DNA of 64,000 nt from Bugula neritina. Lineage: Eukaryota; Bryozoa; Gymnolaemata; Cheilostomatida; Bugulidae. Numbering within the stretch: position 1 is the first letter of the stretch; the number at the start of each line of letters is the position of its first letter. Position numbers and translations under genes: made by a program. Location: NCBI GenBank assembly GCA_964035545.1, contig OZ037769.1, positions 15,995,133-16,059,132 on the forward strand, read 5' to 3'. This document shows, piece by piece, positions 51,003 through 62,941 of this stretch. The notes beneath the pieces are model-generated. The model made no database searches, was not told the DNA's origin, and saw nothing but the letters and a program-made list of their open reading frames with translations.

Positions 51003-51962
51003 ATGGAGACTGAAAATGCTGGAACTCAACCACCGGCAATCGAAGGTGAGCGTAGAGACAATGCTATAGAGACAATGCCTATTAACCATGTAGTAGAAGA
51101 GCGAAGGGTTCCGCGAGAACTAGCTGAATACCGCTACAGGTTAAAGGCGCCCACCTTCACGGGTGAAGAGGAGGTGGAACAATTTATCCAAGAGTTTAGC
51201 GACGTAATGGACGTCGCTCAGTGGCCCCCTAGGGTGGCCCTGTTGAAGCTTAGAATGGCATTGATGGACAAAGCCAAGCCCTATGGGCTGGGCGTAGACA
51301 TTGATAATATCTTTGCTTCTCTGCGGGCCCGCTTTGGCCTCTCTGCTACAGATGCCAGGGCCCGATTGCAGAGGTTACGGCGTGATCCCCGCACCCCGCT
51401 GCGGGAGCATGCCGCCGCGGTTATGAAGCTGGCACAGATCGCGTACAGCGACTTGCCCCCAGTCAACCGCGAGAGGTACACCCTCGACGCTTTCATAGCA
51501 TCTGTCGACGATCTGGGTCTCCACCACCAGTTTCTAGCTAGGGGAGTCACCACCGTTGAAGATGCTCTGACTGAGGGGGAAGCTTACCTCCTAGCTAACC
51601 AAATGCATAAAAGTCGCGGAAGCTCCCGCCAAGTGGAGATAGACCGCGCAGACACGGCCGCGGGACAAGGGGAGGAAACCCCCGCCGCAGCTGCCGTGTC
51701 CCAGTTGGCGACGGCATCAAAAGTCACTCAACTGACGGACATGCTAGCCAAGCTGATAGCAACACTGACACCACAAAACCCAGTGAGTACCGCCCCTGAG
51801 CCCATGCGGCCATCGGCGCCGCCACAGGGAGAAACAGTCAGTTTTTGCTGGGAGTGCGGAAATCAAGGACATTTCCGCCGATATTGTCCCTTCCTAAATC
51901 AGGGGTTAAACTACCGCGGCCCGCAGATGTTCCCACCTTCCGCGGGCCGACGAAACCTCTAG
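51003..51962 (+). CDS. Gag protein of the Ty3/gypsy element
   Basis: 319 residues starting 12 bases after the primer binding site. The N-terminal half resembles a retrotransposon Gag (LKAPTFTGEEEVEQFIQEF, helical, ending near residue 200). A CCHC zinc knuckle CWECGNQGHFRRYC lies near the C-terminus. This builds the particle and binds the RNA. The pol frame overlaps the end in the -1 frame (about 51845-51962), so pol is probably made by -1 frameshifting. No canonical slippery heptamer was identified; a run of five T at 51842-51846 lies close to where the pol frame could be entered. Confidence 0.92.
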   Translation: METENAGTQPPAIEGERRDNAIETMPINHVVEERRVPRELAEYRYRLKAPTFTGEEEVEQFIQEFSDVMDVAQWPPRVALLKLRMALMDKAKPYGLGVDIDNIFASLRARFGLSATDARARLQRLRRDPRTPLREHAAAVMKLAQIAYSDLPPVNRERYTLDAFIASVDDLGLHHQFLARGVTTVEDALTEGEAYLLANQMHKSRGSSRQVEIDRADTAAGQGEETPAAAAVSQLATASKVTQLTDMLAKLIATLTPQNPVSTAPEPMRPSAPPQGETVSFCWECGNQGHFRRYCPFLNQGLNYRGPQMFPPSAGRRNL

Positions 51963-54900
51963 GGAAGAAGAAACGCAGGTCACCCAGACGGGTACCGCGT
52001 ACTGGCAACCAACAGTGGCAACAGCCACGACGGACCAGCAAGGGGCTTCGCCCCGCGGCTGCCTTTTCTATGCCCCTTCACAACAGATTCACAGGGCTAC
52101 AAGTCCAAGAATCTGGATGGGAGCACACAAAGGTAGCTGAGAATCTAGCCTCGGCACCCCCGAGGCCTACCTATCACCGCCCCAAGAGACCTCCTTCGCG
52201 ACCCAAAGCGAGGGAGGTACTCCCTGCGAGAGTAAGGCCTGAAGGGAGAGTTCAGGTGCAGCCCCATGGGAACAGCTATTTCTTGCCCGGTAAACTGGAA
52301 GGCAAAGCTGTTACTTTTCTCATTGATTTGGGCTGTACCACAAACTTCTTAAGCCGCCAACTCTTCGACACCCTCAGTGCTAGGGTCAGGGGCGAGATGG
52401 AAGCATACGAAGGGGAATACGGCACCCTAGCTGACGGGTCATGCCTTCCCTTCTATGGTATAATTGAGCTGACGGGACGAGTCCGCGATCAAACGATCCA
52501 AGAGACGTTTATCGTCAGTCAGCTCAAGGAGGATGCTATCCTCGGGATGCCGTTCCTTAAACGGCACGGATGTCACATAGATTTTAGCAGATCTGCAATG
52601 ATGATGTCCGGGCGGGAACTCGCCTGCGTCGACAAGTTCGGCTGCCCTTTAGTGGGAGGTGTGCAAGTGGTACGCAACCGTACTATACCAGGCCGCTCCC
52701 GGGCTACCATTCACTGCAGGGTGAATAGTAGCCGGATCTCTGGACTCGGGGTGGTTGAAGGCGCGCACGAAAAGATCCAACTTGCCAGCAGTCTGAATCA
52801 GCTGACTGAGCAAGGGGAGATCTTAGTGCAGTGCGTCAACCCCTTTACCGAGCCTATCAAGCTCCCGGCTGGGTCGATGCTGGGCCGTTTTCACTCTGTT
52901 CAAGAGGGAGACGTAGGCCCGTCGCTGGGTGATGCGACAGAGGCACTCCCTCGACACCCTATTCAGGGACGAGGGGCAGTCCCAACACATCTCCGGGAGT
53001 TATACGAAACAGCCAGTGGCGGCTGCGCGAGTAACAGAGAGCGCCAGGCTATGGCCAAGTTACTACGCGACTACGGTGATGTGTTCAGCAGCGGAGAGCA
53101 TGACGTGGGACTGACTGGAATTGTCAGACACGAAATACCGCTGACTGCAGGGACAGTCCCTGTCCGGCAGCCCACACGCAGGCTGGGGCCGGAGAAAGAG
53201 AAGGAGGTTAGCCGACAAGTACGGGATCTTCTGGACCGGGGACTGATAGAGCCCGCCCATAGTGCGTGGAGCTCGCCAGTCGTACTGGTCCGGAAGAAAG
53301 ACGGCAGTTGGCGGTTCTGTGTGGACTACCGCAAACTCAATAGCGTAACCATACAGGACGCCTACCCTCTACCTCGTATTGACGAGTCATTGGACGCCCT
53401 AGCCGGCAGCAAGTACTTCAGTACGTTAGACTTGCTAAGCGGCTATTGGCAGGTTCCTCTGAGTCCCGACGCCCAAGAGAAAGCGGCGTTTATCACACGG
53501 GACGGTTTGTGGAAGTGGAAGGTGCTGCCCTTCGGGTTAACCTCCGCCCCAGCCACCTTCCAGAGGCTGATGGAACAAGTCCTTAGCGGACTCCATTGGA
53601 AGACACTGCTGGTCTACCTCGATGATGTCATCGTAATCTCTCCAGACTTCGAGACACATGTCAGTCGTCTGCAGGAGGTTTTCGAGAGACTCCGAGGTGC
53701 CGGTCTGAAGCTCAAACCTTCCAAGTGCGCTCTGTTGCAGCCGGAGGTCAAGTACCTGGGGCACGTTGTCGGTCGAAACGGCGTGGCAACGGATCCCGAA
53801 AAGGTACGGGCAGTAGAAGACTGGGTCACCCCCCAAGACTTGACCGGACTCGGGGCTTTCTTGGGGCTGGTAGGGTATTACAGGCAATACATACCAGACT
53901 TTGCGGGCATAGCCCAGCCTTTAAACCGGCTTACCGCAAAGGGAGTGACGTGGCAGTGGACCCCAGTCGAACAAGAAGCGTTCGACCGCCTCAAGGGCTG
54001 CCTCCTAACGGCGCCCATCTTGGCCTACTCAGACCCCACTCTGGAGTACATCCTAGACACGGACGCCAGTGACCAGAATGTTGGCGCTGTGCTGTCACAA
54101 GTGCAGGAAGGCCGAGAAGTAGTAGTAGCCTACTACAGCAAGTCTCTCTCTCCCGCTGAACGAAATTACTGCACTACCCGCAAGGAACTGCTGGCAGTAA
54201 TCAAGTCAGTGAAGCACTTCAGACCATACCTATATGGCAGGAAGTTCCGGCTGCGTACGGATCATGCCTCGCTGATCTGGTTGTGCAGGAGAGCAGAGCC
54301 CTCTAGTCAGGTCGCCCGGTGGCTCGAAATCCTAGCTGAATTCTCGTACCGGATCGAACATCGACCGGGCAAGAGACACAGCAATGCGGATGGGTTGAGT
54401 CGCCGACCTGACGGAGATTGCAAACAGTGTCTCAACATCGAGAGGAGGGATGGAGGTCCCCCACGATGCGAGTTGGAGACGCTGGCTCATCACGGAGCAC
54501 CGTTTGACTGGGATCAAGGTCAACTCAGGCAGAGAGTTGATGAGTCCCCGGAGGATGTGCAAAACCTCCGCGCCAACCCTGTACTGGCCGGTAATGTTCG
54601 AGAGCTGAAGAAGCTCCAAGAAGAACTGCCTGGAGTCGTGGCAGACATATACCGGGCCAAACGGGAAGGGCGACGACCCAGCGAGGAACGCATAAGACAG
54701 GGATGCTCCGAGTTCCGGCTATACTGTCAGCGTTGGGACTCGCTGCGGATCGGGCAGGATGGGTTGCTAACCATCTCTCTAGCTGCCAGCGGCAGACACC
54801 CGGAAAGGAAGAGGGTAGTCTGCCCCACAGCCATCCGCCGTGAGTTGATTTGGGATACTCACAAGCAGGCCCACGCAGGGGTCAAGCGAGTGATGTCCAA

Positions 54901-56473
54901 ATTACGACTCCGGTGGTATTGGCCGCAGATGGAGCGTGACGTCCGGCTCAGAGTCAAACAGTGTGAGATCTGCCAGGCCAGTAAGCATAGCCGCCCCCCT
55001 GGTGAAGCAGGACGGCGGAGGCTATATGCTGGCAGGCCCTGGCAAGTAGTCGCTGTAGACCTGGTCGGACCCATGCCCCTGACCCCCAGAGGCAATAATT
55101 GGATCCTAGTACTAACCGACCACTTTACTAGGTGGGCGGATGCTCTGGCTATCCCAGATGCATCAGCCCCAACAGTGGCCAGGGCACTAGACCAACATGT
55201 ATTCTGTTATTTTGGGCTTCCCGAACAGATACACTCTGATCAAGGCGCTCAATTCCAGTCTCAACTGATGAGCGACCTTTGCCACCTCTGGGGAGTAAAT
55301 CAGAGCAGGACCACCCCCTACCACCCCCAAGGTAACGGGGTGGTGGAGCGCAACAACCGGATGCTAGGTGATGCACTCCGGAGTCTCCTCCTTGGACGAG
55401 GTCAAGAGGAATGGGATACGGTGTTGCCGCAAGTCATGCGTGCATACCGTAGCACCCCACACACCAGTACTGGTGAGACCCCAAACCTCTTGATGTTCGG
55501 GAGGGAGACTCGTGTCCCTGACCATCTCACCTATCACGTTCCAGAGCAGGATAACTCAATCCACGAGTATGCCAGTGAACTAGTGGAACGGATATAGGCC
55601 GCACACGAGATACTGCGTCAACAGCAGTGGAAGGTGCGGCACGAAGATTCCGATGAACCACCCCTCTATCAAAGAGGAGATAAGGTGTGGATGGTCAATT
55701 ACCGTAGGCGCCGCGGACAGGCTGATAAGTTGAAGCCTAAGTTCGTAGGCCCCTACGTGGTCGTCGAGGCTATGCCCAATCATACGTACAAGATTGAGCG
55801 CTCAGGACAGGTGTCTATCCAGAATGAGTCTCGCTTGAAACCGTATTGGGCTAGCCCCGGCGGAGTGGGAGAAGCCCCCCCGTTGTTAGAGCCCAGAAGG
55901 CAGACAACAACGCGCGGGCGACGGCGGCATGGACCTGAATACGAAGTGGTCATACCGCGGGAAGAAAACTTGGTGAGAGAGGAGCGGCAGCTTCTGCCAA
56001 CAGAAGCGTGTCCGCCACCGCCAAGTCTGATTCCATCACTTCCAGAAACCGAGCCGGTTCCGGAAGTGCAAACCCCCACGGAGGGAGGGGCTCCATCCGG
56101 AGAACAAGAAGAGGTGACTGCTGACGGTGAAGTAGAGACGCCATTAGAGGCCCCTACTAACGAACCGGCAAGCGTGTCACCCCCCCTAGAAAGGGAACAG
56201 CGTACGAGGCAAGCCCCCGCATACTTGAAGGACTTCGTATGTGACTGCGTTAAAAGCGGCACACATGAAAGTCTAGGGGAAAACCGTACGAGAAAAGAAT
56301 CGAGCAAATGTGGGAGTTGTCAACACCACGGAAATATCAACTTTTGTATCGGCGGAAGTAGAAACAAAATTCATCCGCCGGGTGCACAAAGTCTTAATCA
56401 CGCACCCCAACCACGTTGCTCGATCTTTTCATACGCTGATGCAGTCAAGAGTAGACGTGTTTCTAAGCAGTAG
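51845..56473 (+). pseudogene. Pol polyprotein (protease, RT, RNase H, integrase) with in-frame TAG
   Basis: The frame opens inside gag in -1. Around residue 161 the protease motif reads LIDLG instead of the usual D-S/T-G, so a key residue is altered. RT has DLLSGYWQVPL and the catalytic YLDD (residues about 591-594). RNase H has DTDASDQNVGAVLS. Integrase has an H-X3-H...C-X2-C zinc site (THKQAH, CEICQ) and D, D, E residues in VAVDLVGP, HSDQGAQF and GVVERNNRML. A TAG at 55595-55597 ends the frame right after the integrase core. The same frame then runs to 56473 with the GPY/F-type end (KFVGPYVVVE) and a polar tail with QRTRQAPAYL. Everything else is intact. It is otherwise a complete Ty3/gypsy pol without a chromodomain. 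Confidence 0.92.
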
Positions 56474-56497
56474 TTCAAACCATTTCACATAGTCAGT

Positions 56498-57574
56498 ATG
56501 TCTTACGACAACAGATCGTGGGGTGAGTTAACTATATCTTAATACGAAACTAGATTGCATCGCTCAGCTCTGACTCACTGAGTCAATCGAGCTGGAGATA
56601 GGTTAGTGAAATACCGTAGTAAGAACTTAGTTTGACTTAGAGATTTTTATAATCTCATTGCAATACGGTTCTATCTGACTATTCACTATCAGTAATCTCT
56701 ACGAGGTAACTGAATTAGGAGTTGCCAAGCTGTTCAAGCTGACAACACAGCAGTGTACTGTACTAACACTGTTGAAACTTTTTCAGATTACACTCGACCC
56801 GCTACAACCAGGGTACGGGATAGAACACTTCCCGCTCCGTATCCGGAGGACTATGCTAGTGGTGACCGGCCTGAGCCACTACGCCGCCGTTGGCGGTAGG
56901 TGTCTCCACAAACCGAAGAAGAAATAGAAACAGCCTGGGGGTCCAGAGGACGGACGAGATGCCAGATCTGTGGTGAAGATTGCGCCTCTCACCGCTCCCT
57001 TAAACTACACGTCAATGCTCACCTCCTACTGACCTTCTGCCCCTGCGGGTACAATGATGTGTATCCCTAACCCGTCACCAGACACCGAGCGGCGGGCTGT
57101 TTCCCTGGAGAAAACTATGTGGTCGACGCTAAGCTGTACCCGGAGTTCCTCACATATATACGACCTCTGGTAAAGAAGGCCATGCTATTAGCCGTTCTAT
57201 CCTCGGGGTTCCAACGTGTGTTAGACAACGCCCGCCAACAATCCCCGTTGGTGTCTGACCGCCCTCAAATTACATACACCCCCGAGGAAACTACATATCC
57301 AGAAGAAGGAGAGATCTCCCCTACCCCGGCGAAGAGACGGACCAGGTCCCCCAGTCCACCCTTACGCCGCAGACGGACACCGTCCCCCGACCCGGTACGA
57401 CTAGCCACAGTAGAAGAACGCCTCCTACGATTACAAGAAGAGTTCACCCAGCTGGCACCAGACCTACTTAACACTACAACAGGACTCTTCCAGCTCAAGG
57501 GATCCGTATGCCGTATGAAACGGAAACTGCGTACATGCCAAGCCAAGCACCGGCGTGCCCAACAAGGACTCTAG
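56498..57574 (+). pseudogene. Third ORF: likely spliced zinc-finger accessory protein, broken by two stops
   Basis: A short first exon (56498-56522, MSYDNRSW) ends at g|gtgagt. An intron to 56786 ends with actttttcag. The second exon continues in the frame shared by 57119-57574. That frame has TAG at 56897-56899 and TAA at 57068-57070. It encodes a C2H2 finger (CQICGEDCASHRSLKLHVNAH less the last residue) and a second finger C-X1-C-X12-H-X4-C interrupted by the TAA, then FLTYIRPLVKKAML, a Pro/Arg-rich stretch and a helical tail (RLATVEERLLRLQEEFTQL). The same finger pair occurs in the element at the window start, where it is open. It sits in the env position but has no signal peptide or membrane span. 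Role unknown. Confidence 0.65.
56523..56786 (+). other. Candidate intron in the third ORF
   Basis: Donor g|gtgagtt and acceptor gaaactttttcag|at. Splicing joins MSYDNRSW in phase to the zinc-finger frame. Unspliced, the ATG frame stops after 14 codons. Confidence 0.5.
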
Positions 57575-57831
57575 TATGCTACCCAGAATACTCCGCAACT
57601 CCACATTTGGTGAGGAACCAAACTCGTGCAAATGCTTAACTGCTAGACAGGTTAATCCTTGTCTACTACCACAGCTAGCTAGTATTCCTCGTCTATCTAC
57701 AGCTGGCCAATTGTATGCAACGGACCGTTACCATGACTCTGTCTATTATTATGTCTCTTCCTGTATATTATGTATTATTTTTGTCCACTGATGTATACAA
57801 TTACTATTGAATGTTTTTTTTATATATATAT

Positions 57832-57862
57832 CAGAAAGATGGCTTTCTGCTGGTGGGGGCGG
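57832..57862 (+). promoter_or_regulatory. Hairpin and polypurine tract before the 3' LTR
   Basis: cagaaag / ctttctg hairpin (57832-57849) followed by ggtgggggcgg (57852-57862), immediately before the LTR. Same arrangement as 1847-1881. Confidence 0.75.
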
Positions 57863-58168
57863 TGTGGTGGTTCGTGGAACTACCAGCAGCACAACGTGTA
57901 GGGTCGCGTAATTGACCCGGAACAATGGATAGCCAATTAGCGTAGTTGATAGTTAGCAGCAATTGTAGCTTCCCGCTGCTAACGCAGTCGAAGCTAGAGT
58001 GTGAAATAGATTAGATGTGTAACTTGTTAGAAATAATGTATCGTGTTTTTATAATGTATAGTTGTGTATAAAATATACTCGTTCACTCGACTTAGCCTGG
58101 TGCAGTTCTATACTAGATAAATAGACTCTCTGGATAGCATATCAACCCTAAATCTGAAAAATATAACA
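57863..58168 (+). repeat. 3' LTR of the complete Ty3/gypsy element
   Basis: 306 bp with no difference from the 5' LTR found by eye, indicating very recent insertion (or gene conversion). Followed by the target duplication gcag. Confidence 0.93.
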
Positions 58169-59289
58169 GCAGTACTAGTACTAGTTGTAGTACTAGTATC
58201 AGTGGTAGTAGTAATAGGACTGCGATCTTAGATGTAAGTCTAATGAAATACGAATAATAATAGTATAAGTATAACTTTTACATATTTAGTTTTACTATAA
58301 GTGTAAATATAATGAGTAATAGTAAAACTCAAAGTATATACATTAACTCAGTTTAGCATTAATGATAAAATATAATAATTATAATAAAGTAATATGATCA
58401 CCATTACGATTATAATTAAAATTCTTAGTAACACTTTTATAATACTCAGTTTAATTTATTAATATTAAACATTAGTTTGGCTACCACAAATAACTAATAA
58501 GTGCTACTATAGGTAACTGTAAAGATAAGTATAAATTTAACTATAACATAGACTATCAGCAATAATAATATATCATATTGATATTAAACTATATATGGAT
58601 AATGCAAATCATAGATCATACCTCATGATAATTATTCCTAATGATCTTACTTTTTATATGCTGATGCTAATAAGTAGTAATTTTAAATTTGATAACTCAT
58701 GAATGATGAATAAGATAACAAGAATAATACTGGACCTAATAATACTATTAGTCCTACTACTAGAATTTTATTATCTTATATTTGTAATACGCTTCTTTTA
58801 GTAATACTGCTGGTCAAAGTTAGTGTTAATCATATTTATAGTTAAATGTTGAAGGAATAAATTAGTTCATAACATAAACATTGCACTATGTGAATATGAA
58901 ATTTAATATGAATATCCCAATTACACTTGCTGTTGCTCTTTAGAGACTAGAGTTATAACTTATAACTATGATATAATAATGAATACCATTATTTTAACTA
59001 ATCATATTACTCAGCTAATGTTAATGATAACTGTAAGTCTAAAAACCATTACGGTTATAGGTATCACTGACTAATATTATTAATAATATAATCATTCGTT
59101 TTATACTTGTACCTATATTTATATTTATACTTATACCTATTTTTATACTTATGATCATATCTATACTTTCCGTATGCTTGTACATTTTACTCATAGTATC
59201 AGGGTGGCAATCGAAAAGTCATATTCGATATGCTAATCTAATAATAGAACCAACTGCACTAATATAGTTGTATATTATTATTATTGTTG
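58169..59289. other. AT-rich spacer
   Basis: Begins with the remainder of the TAG trinucleotide block, then simple-sequence-like AT-rich DNA (tatacttatacctatttttat). No gene seen. Confidence 0.5.
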
Positions 59290-62150
59290 ATTGACCGTAG
59301 TTTTTTAGCTGGTGTAACCTTTTACCATTGGCCTAGTTATACTAGGCTGAAATGGATAGAACTTTCCTCAGGATGTGAGCTTATCCTGATCCTAGTAAGG
59401 GTGTCTGCTGAATTAATGAGCATTTGTTTTCAGCTACTCCAAGTAGTATCAGCCAGTCTACAATCTTGTATAAAGCTCCAAAGGCTCCAGTTACAACGGG
59501 ATGACTTTTTTGATGTTTTCCAAAGGCGGGTTTATTCTAGTGCTAAATTCTGATATTTTCCTAACTTTTCGAATTTTTTTCTTTTACTCTGTAGTTAACA
59601 GGGACTGTGATATCAATTATCGTTGTTTCAGCATTATGCTTGTCAACTACTAATATATCGGGTCTCCTAACTTTGATGACTACGTCAGTGTGTATGTTAA
59701 AATCTTACAAGGTTTTCACATGATCATTTTCCAGTACTTATTCTGCTTGATGGCCGTACCAATTCTTACTTTTCTGAAACCCACGAAGTTCACACAACTA
59801 CTATTGAAATTATCAATGCCAAAAGGTTGTGTTTTTTTTTATATTCTCCTTCTGCTACCTTCTCAAACTCACTCAATACGTGCATCGAAGTTTTGTCTCT
59901 TGCGTTACACATTCCACACTTCTTGCTACCCTGTTCTCTCATCATAGCCACTTTATAATTTCTAGTAGTGAATAGTTGATTTTGCGCAGCTGTCAGCAGT
60001 CCTTCTGTTTCCTTTTTCAGCCAACCATACTTCAACCAGTTCCAGGAAAATGCTTTCATGTCTTCCACCATTTTGATGTATTGACCACGTGAAGCTTTTC
60101 TTTACACTCATCAGTTCTTTCTATCACTTTATCATTATTTAGTTCTACCGCCGTTCTGTCTTTTAGGAAGGTATTCAGTGTGGTGTTTCTATCAGTCTAT
60201 GTTATATTTATGTAGTCTGACATGCTGCAGTTTTCAATCTTTATGCATTTTTCAGTTGACAACATTCTTCTACCGCCTTCCCTTCTGCTAAAATACAGCC
60301 TGCCTACATCTGCTCTCGGATAGGGTGCACGGTTTGTCATTAGCTTCCTTGTCTTTCAGTCCATATTTTTTAGCTCATGAAACAGTTCAGTCAAGTATTC
60401 TAGCTGTGTAATGCACTGCTGTTACTGCCCATGTGTTTATTGCTTTGATTGTGTTCTCACCATTCAGTTTTGAATCCAGAACTTTTCTTATTTGTTTGTA
60501 GTACTCCTTGATCTTGTTTTTCATTTCATATATTTATATTCCATCAATCTCAAGAACTCCTAGATATTTATACGGCTTCTCACCCAGATCTTTGATTACC
60601 TGTTCATCAGGCAAACTGATTCCTGTGTCCTTAATTTTCTTTCCCTTTCTCATAACCAGTGTGGCACATTTTTTAATCCAAATTTCATTTCTATATTCCT
60701 TGTGAAGATCCCGGCAGTGTTTACCAAAGTTTCCAGTTCCCACTTTGATTTCCTATTTACCTTCAGGTCATCCACATATAGGAGATGGTTTGTTTTCTGT
60801 CTCGTCGAAATTTGCATCATTGAGCCGCTTCTGTCATGCGAATCGGTAGTTGGAGAAAAGGGATAGAGATAAAGAGTCTCCTTGGAAAATTCTTAGTTTG
60901 ATCTTTATTTCTCCTATCTTTTCTTCCAGGTATTTCAGTTGTGTTTTCCAGGTTTCATGCTTTTTCTTATCAACCTTATGACATTAATTGCTATTCCAGT
61001 TGTTTGCATCGTTTCTAAGATCTAATTTCCTTGTCTTTACATATGCTCCAATTTGTTGCTAACTTTATTTAGTCATTCTGCATTGGTATTATTTTTAGTT
61101 GGCTGACCCCATATATTTTATCAGAATGCTTTTGATTTCCTTGTCAGGTGCCTCTTTAGATGTACGTATTCATTTCCTCGTAATTCTTGATAAAAGCGCT
61201 TATCATTGTAAACATTGTGTTCTGATTATATTGATCAACTCATTCTGTATATCTGTTTATCTTCTGGCTTACAGCTCTCAGGTTTTGCTTCAGTTTTTCA
61301 ATCACTACACCACACTCTTTGTTCTTTATCCTATATTTTTCTTCAACCATTCTTCTCAATGAATCATTGTAAGCTCTACTTTTTCACTCTGCTATTTTAC
61401 TTAAGTCTGATCTAATTTTTTTTTATTTCTTCTGCAGTCGTATTTTCTATACTTGTACATTGTCAGTTTTTCTTTTTCCTTTTCGTTACACACTTGTTCT
61501 GTTACTATTTTTCGCACAAGCCATGGTGGTGTTATTAAGCTCAATGGTATTAATAATCTCAACACAGTTTAGCACATCATTAATCTGTTTTACTGCCTGT
61601 AGTAATTTGACCCTCTCAATGTGCCTAAGGGCTCTTAGTGTTGGTCGATCATTAGATAGTTTGTTATGCTCATTTATAATTTTTCTACTAACACTTTTTC
61701 TACCTCTGAACTAGGTACTCTTAAAATTCTCATGGCTGATTTATATGCTATCTCATGTTGTACTATAACATCCTCTATTTGCAAATTTAGCTCTTCATTA
61801 TCTTCTTCACCAATTGATGTGCCTAGTTCTTGCAAGGTTCCTTCTTCAATCTTATGGAGTTCTTCTTCCATAAAATGCTTGTGTTTCTTCATAGTTCTTG
61901 CTTAATCCGCTAGTTTCTATTCGCTGATGCTAAACTCTCCTCTGCTTTCCAGCGTTTGCACATTCTTTTTAAATAATTCTTTGATCCGGGTCTACAGAGC
62001 TCATACATTGTTTTTCTATGACCTCTCAATTTGGGTGTACTTTTGAAGCAGCATTTCATGACAACTTTGTTGTCTTCTCTTGAGTATCTTCTTCTAGTTG
62101 TGCCATTAACGGGTTGACGGCCGTAGGTTGCCTGGCCCTCCACATACCCA
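59290..62150 (-). pseudogene. Decayed non-LTR retrotransposon (reverse transcriptase)
   Basis: Read on the minus strand from 62150 downward, broken frames keep recognisable RT pieces. N-terminal part: RRRYSREDNKVVMKCC (about 62080) and IAYKSAMRILRVPSSEVEKV (about 61720). RT core: RIFQGDSLSLSLF and, in another frame, a YVDDLK catalytic box near 60775. Then IKKCATLVMRKGKKIKDTGI with KPYKYLGVLEIDGI (60540-60690). Tail: GLLTAAQNQLFTTRNYKVAM with a C-X2-C...H motif (59830-60010) and VIPVVTGALGALY plus AHILRKVLSI (59340-59510). Many frameshifts and stops show it is old, unlike the LINE at 33-37 kb, and it belongs to a different family. Ends are approximate. Confidence 0.8.
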
Positions 62151-62722
62151 CTGCCAGACGAGACATGCCATGTTTAGTTAGACATACCATTAACGTCGTT
62201 GGCTTTATTAGTTATATTTTAATGGATCATATTATTATTTTTAATTATTATTATTATCACTATCAGTAGCAAATAAATAATTTTATATTTGTTATTAGTT
62301 ACTACTTATAGAAATTGAGTGCCACAGCTTGAGGGTTATAAAGTCAGTCTTAGTCAATGTAATGGGGATGCTGATACTGACATTTGGCTTCGAGCTCATA
62401 GTTAAATTGCTAACAACTATACCTAAGGATAACAGGAGTATTAAAATGTTAATTTATAAGGATTATAACCTTAGAGTGGAGATATTATTCTTAATTTATT
62501 TAGTTTTTACTTTACTAACTTTTATTTTATTCATCAACCTTACTGTCTATTTAAATAGCAAACTAAAGAATAATTATGAAGGCCTTTGAATTGAAGTACT
62601 TTTCTGTAGCTGATTAGATTTCAAGTATTAAAATAACATACTAAGACAGAATACCATTATATGAGCTAGATTAATAAAGTAAAGAAGATTTCTTTGTTAA
62701 TCAAAATATAGGTGTCACATAT
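62151..62722. other. AT-rich spacer with an uncertain hydrophobic ORF
   Basis: An 86-codon plus-strand frame at 62329-62589 has two hydrophobic stretches (VMGMLILTFGFELIVKLL, ILFLIYLVFTLLTFILFINL) but begins with TTG and has no recognised family. A chance ORF in AT-rich DNA is likely. Confidence 0.35.
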
Positions 62723-62941
62723 GCAGTATATATTTTCCTAGAATGTTGTTTAGAGACATAAAAAAACTGCCTATGCACAACATACTTTGCATCTGTTTAG
62801 TATCTCGTAATTAGACATAAAAAAATCAAAGCCAATTATAAGGCAAAAGACCATAATACTGTACTATCATTGGATAGTTCTTCATCAATAAACAGGTAGT
62901 CGCCAGTGGTGGATATGAACCCCTCCTAGATGTTTCTCGTA
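62723..62941 (-). repeat. 219-bp dispersed repeat, copy 2 (inverted)
   Basis: Reverse complement of 2602-2820 with about one mismatch and equal length. Flanks differ on both sides. Confidence 0.75.

Noticed and set aside
56494-57800. Envelope gene in the complete gypsy element (endogenous-retrovirus-like)
   Set aside because: The region encodes zinc fingers and a polar tail with no signal peptide, fusion or membrane segment.
59284-59553. Plus-strand 89-codon ORF
   Set aside because: Antisense shadow of the C-terminal part of the decayed RT on the minus strand.
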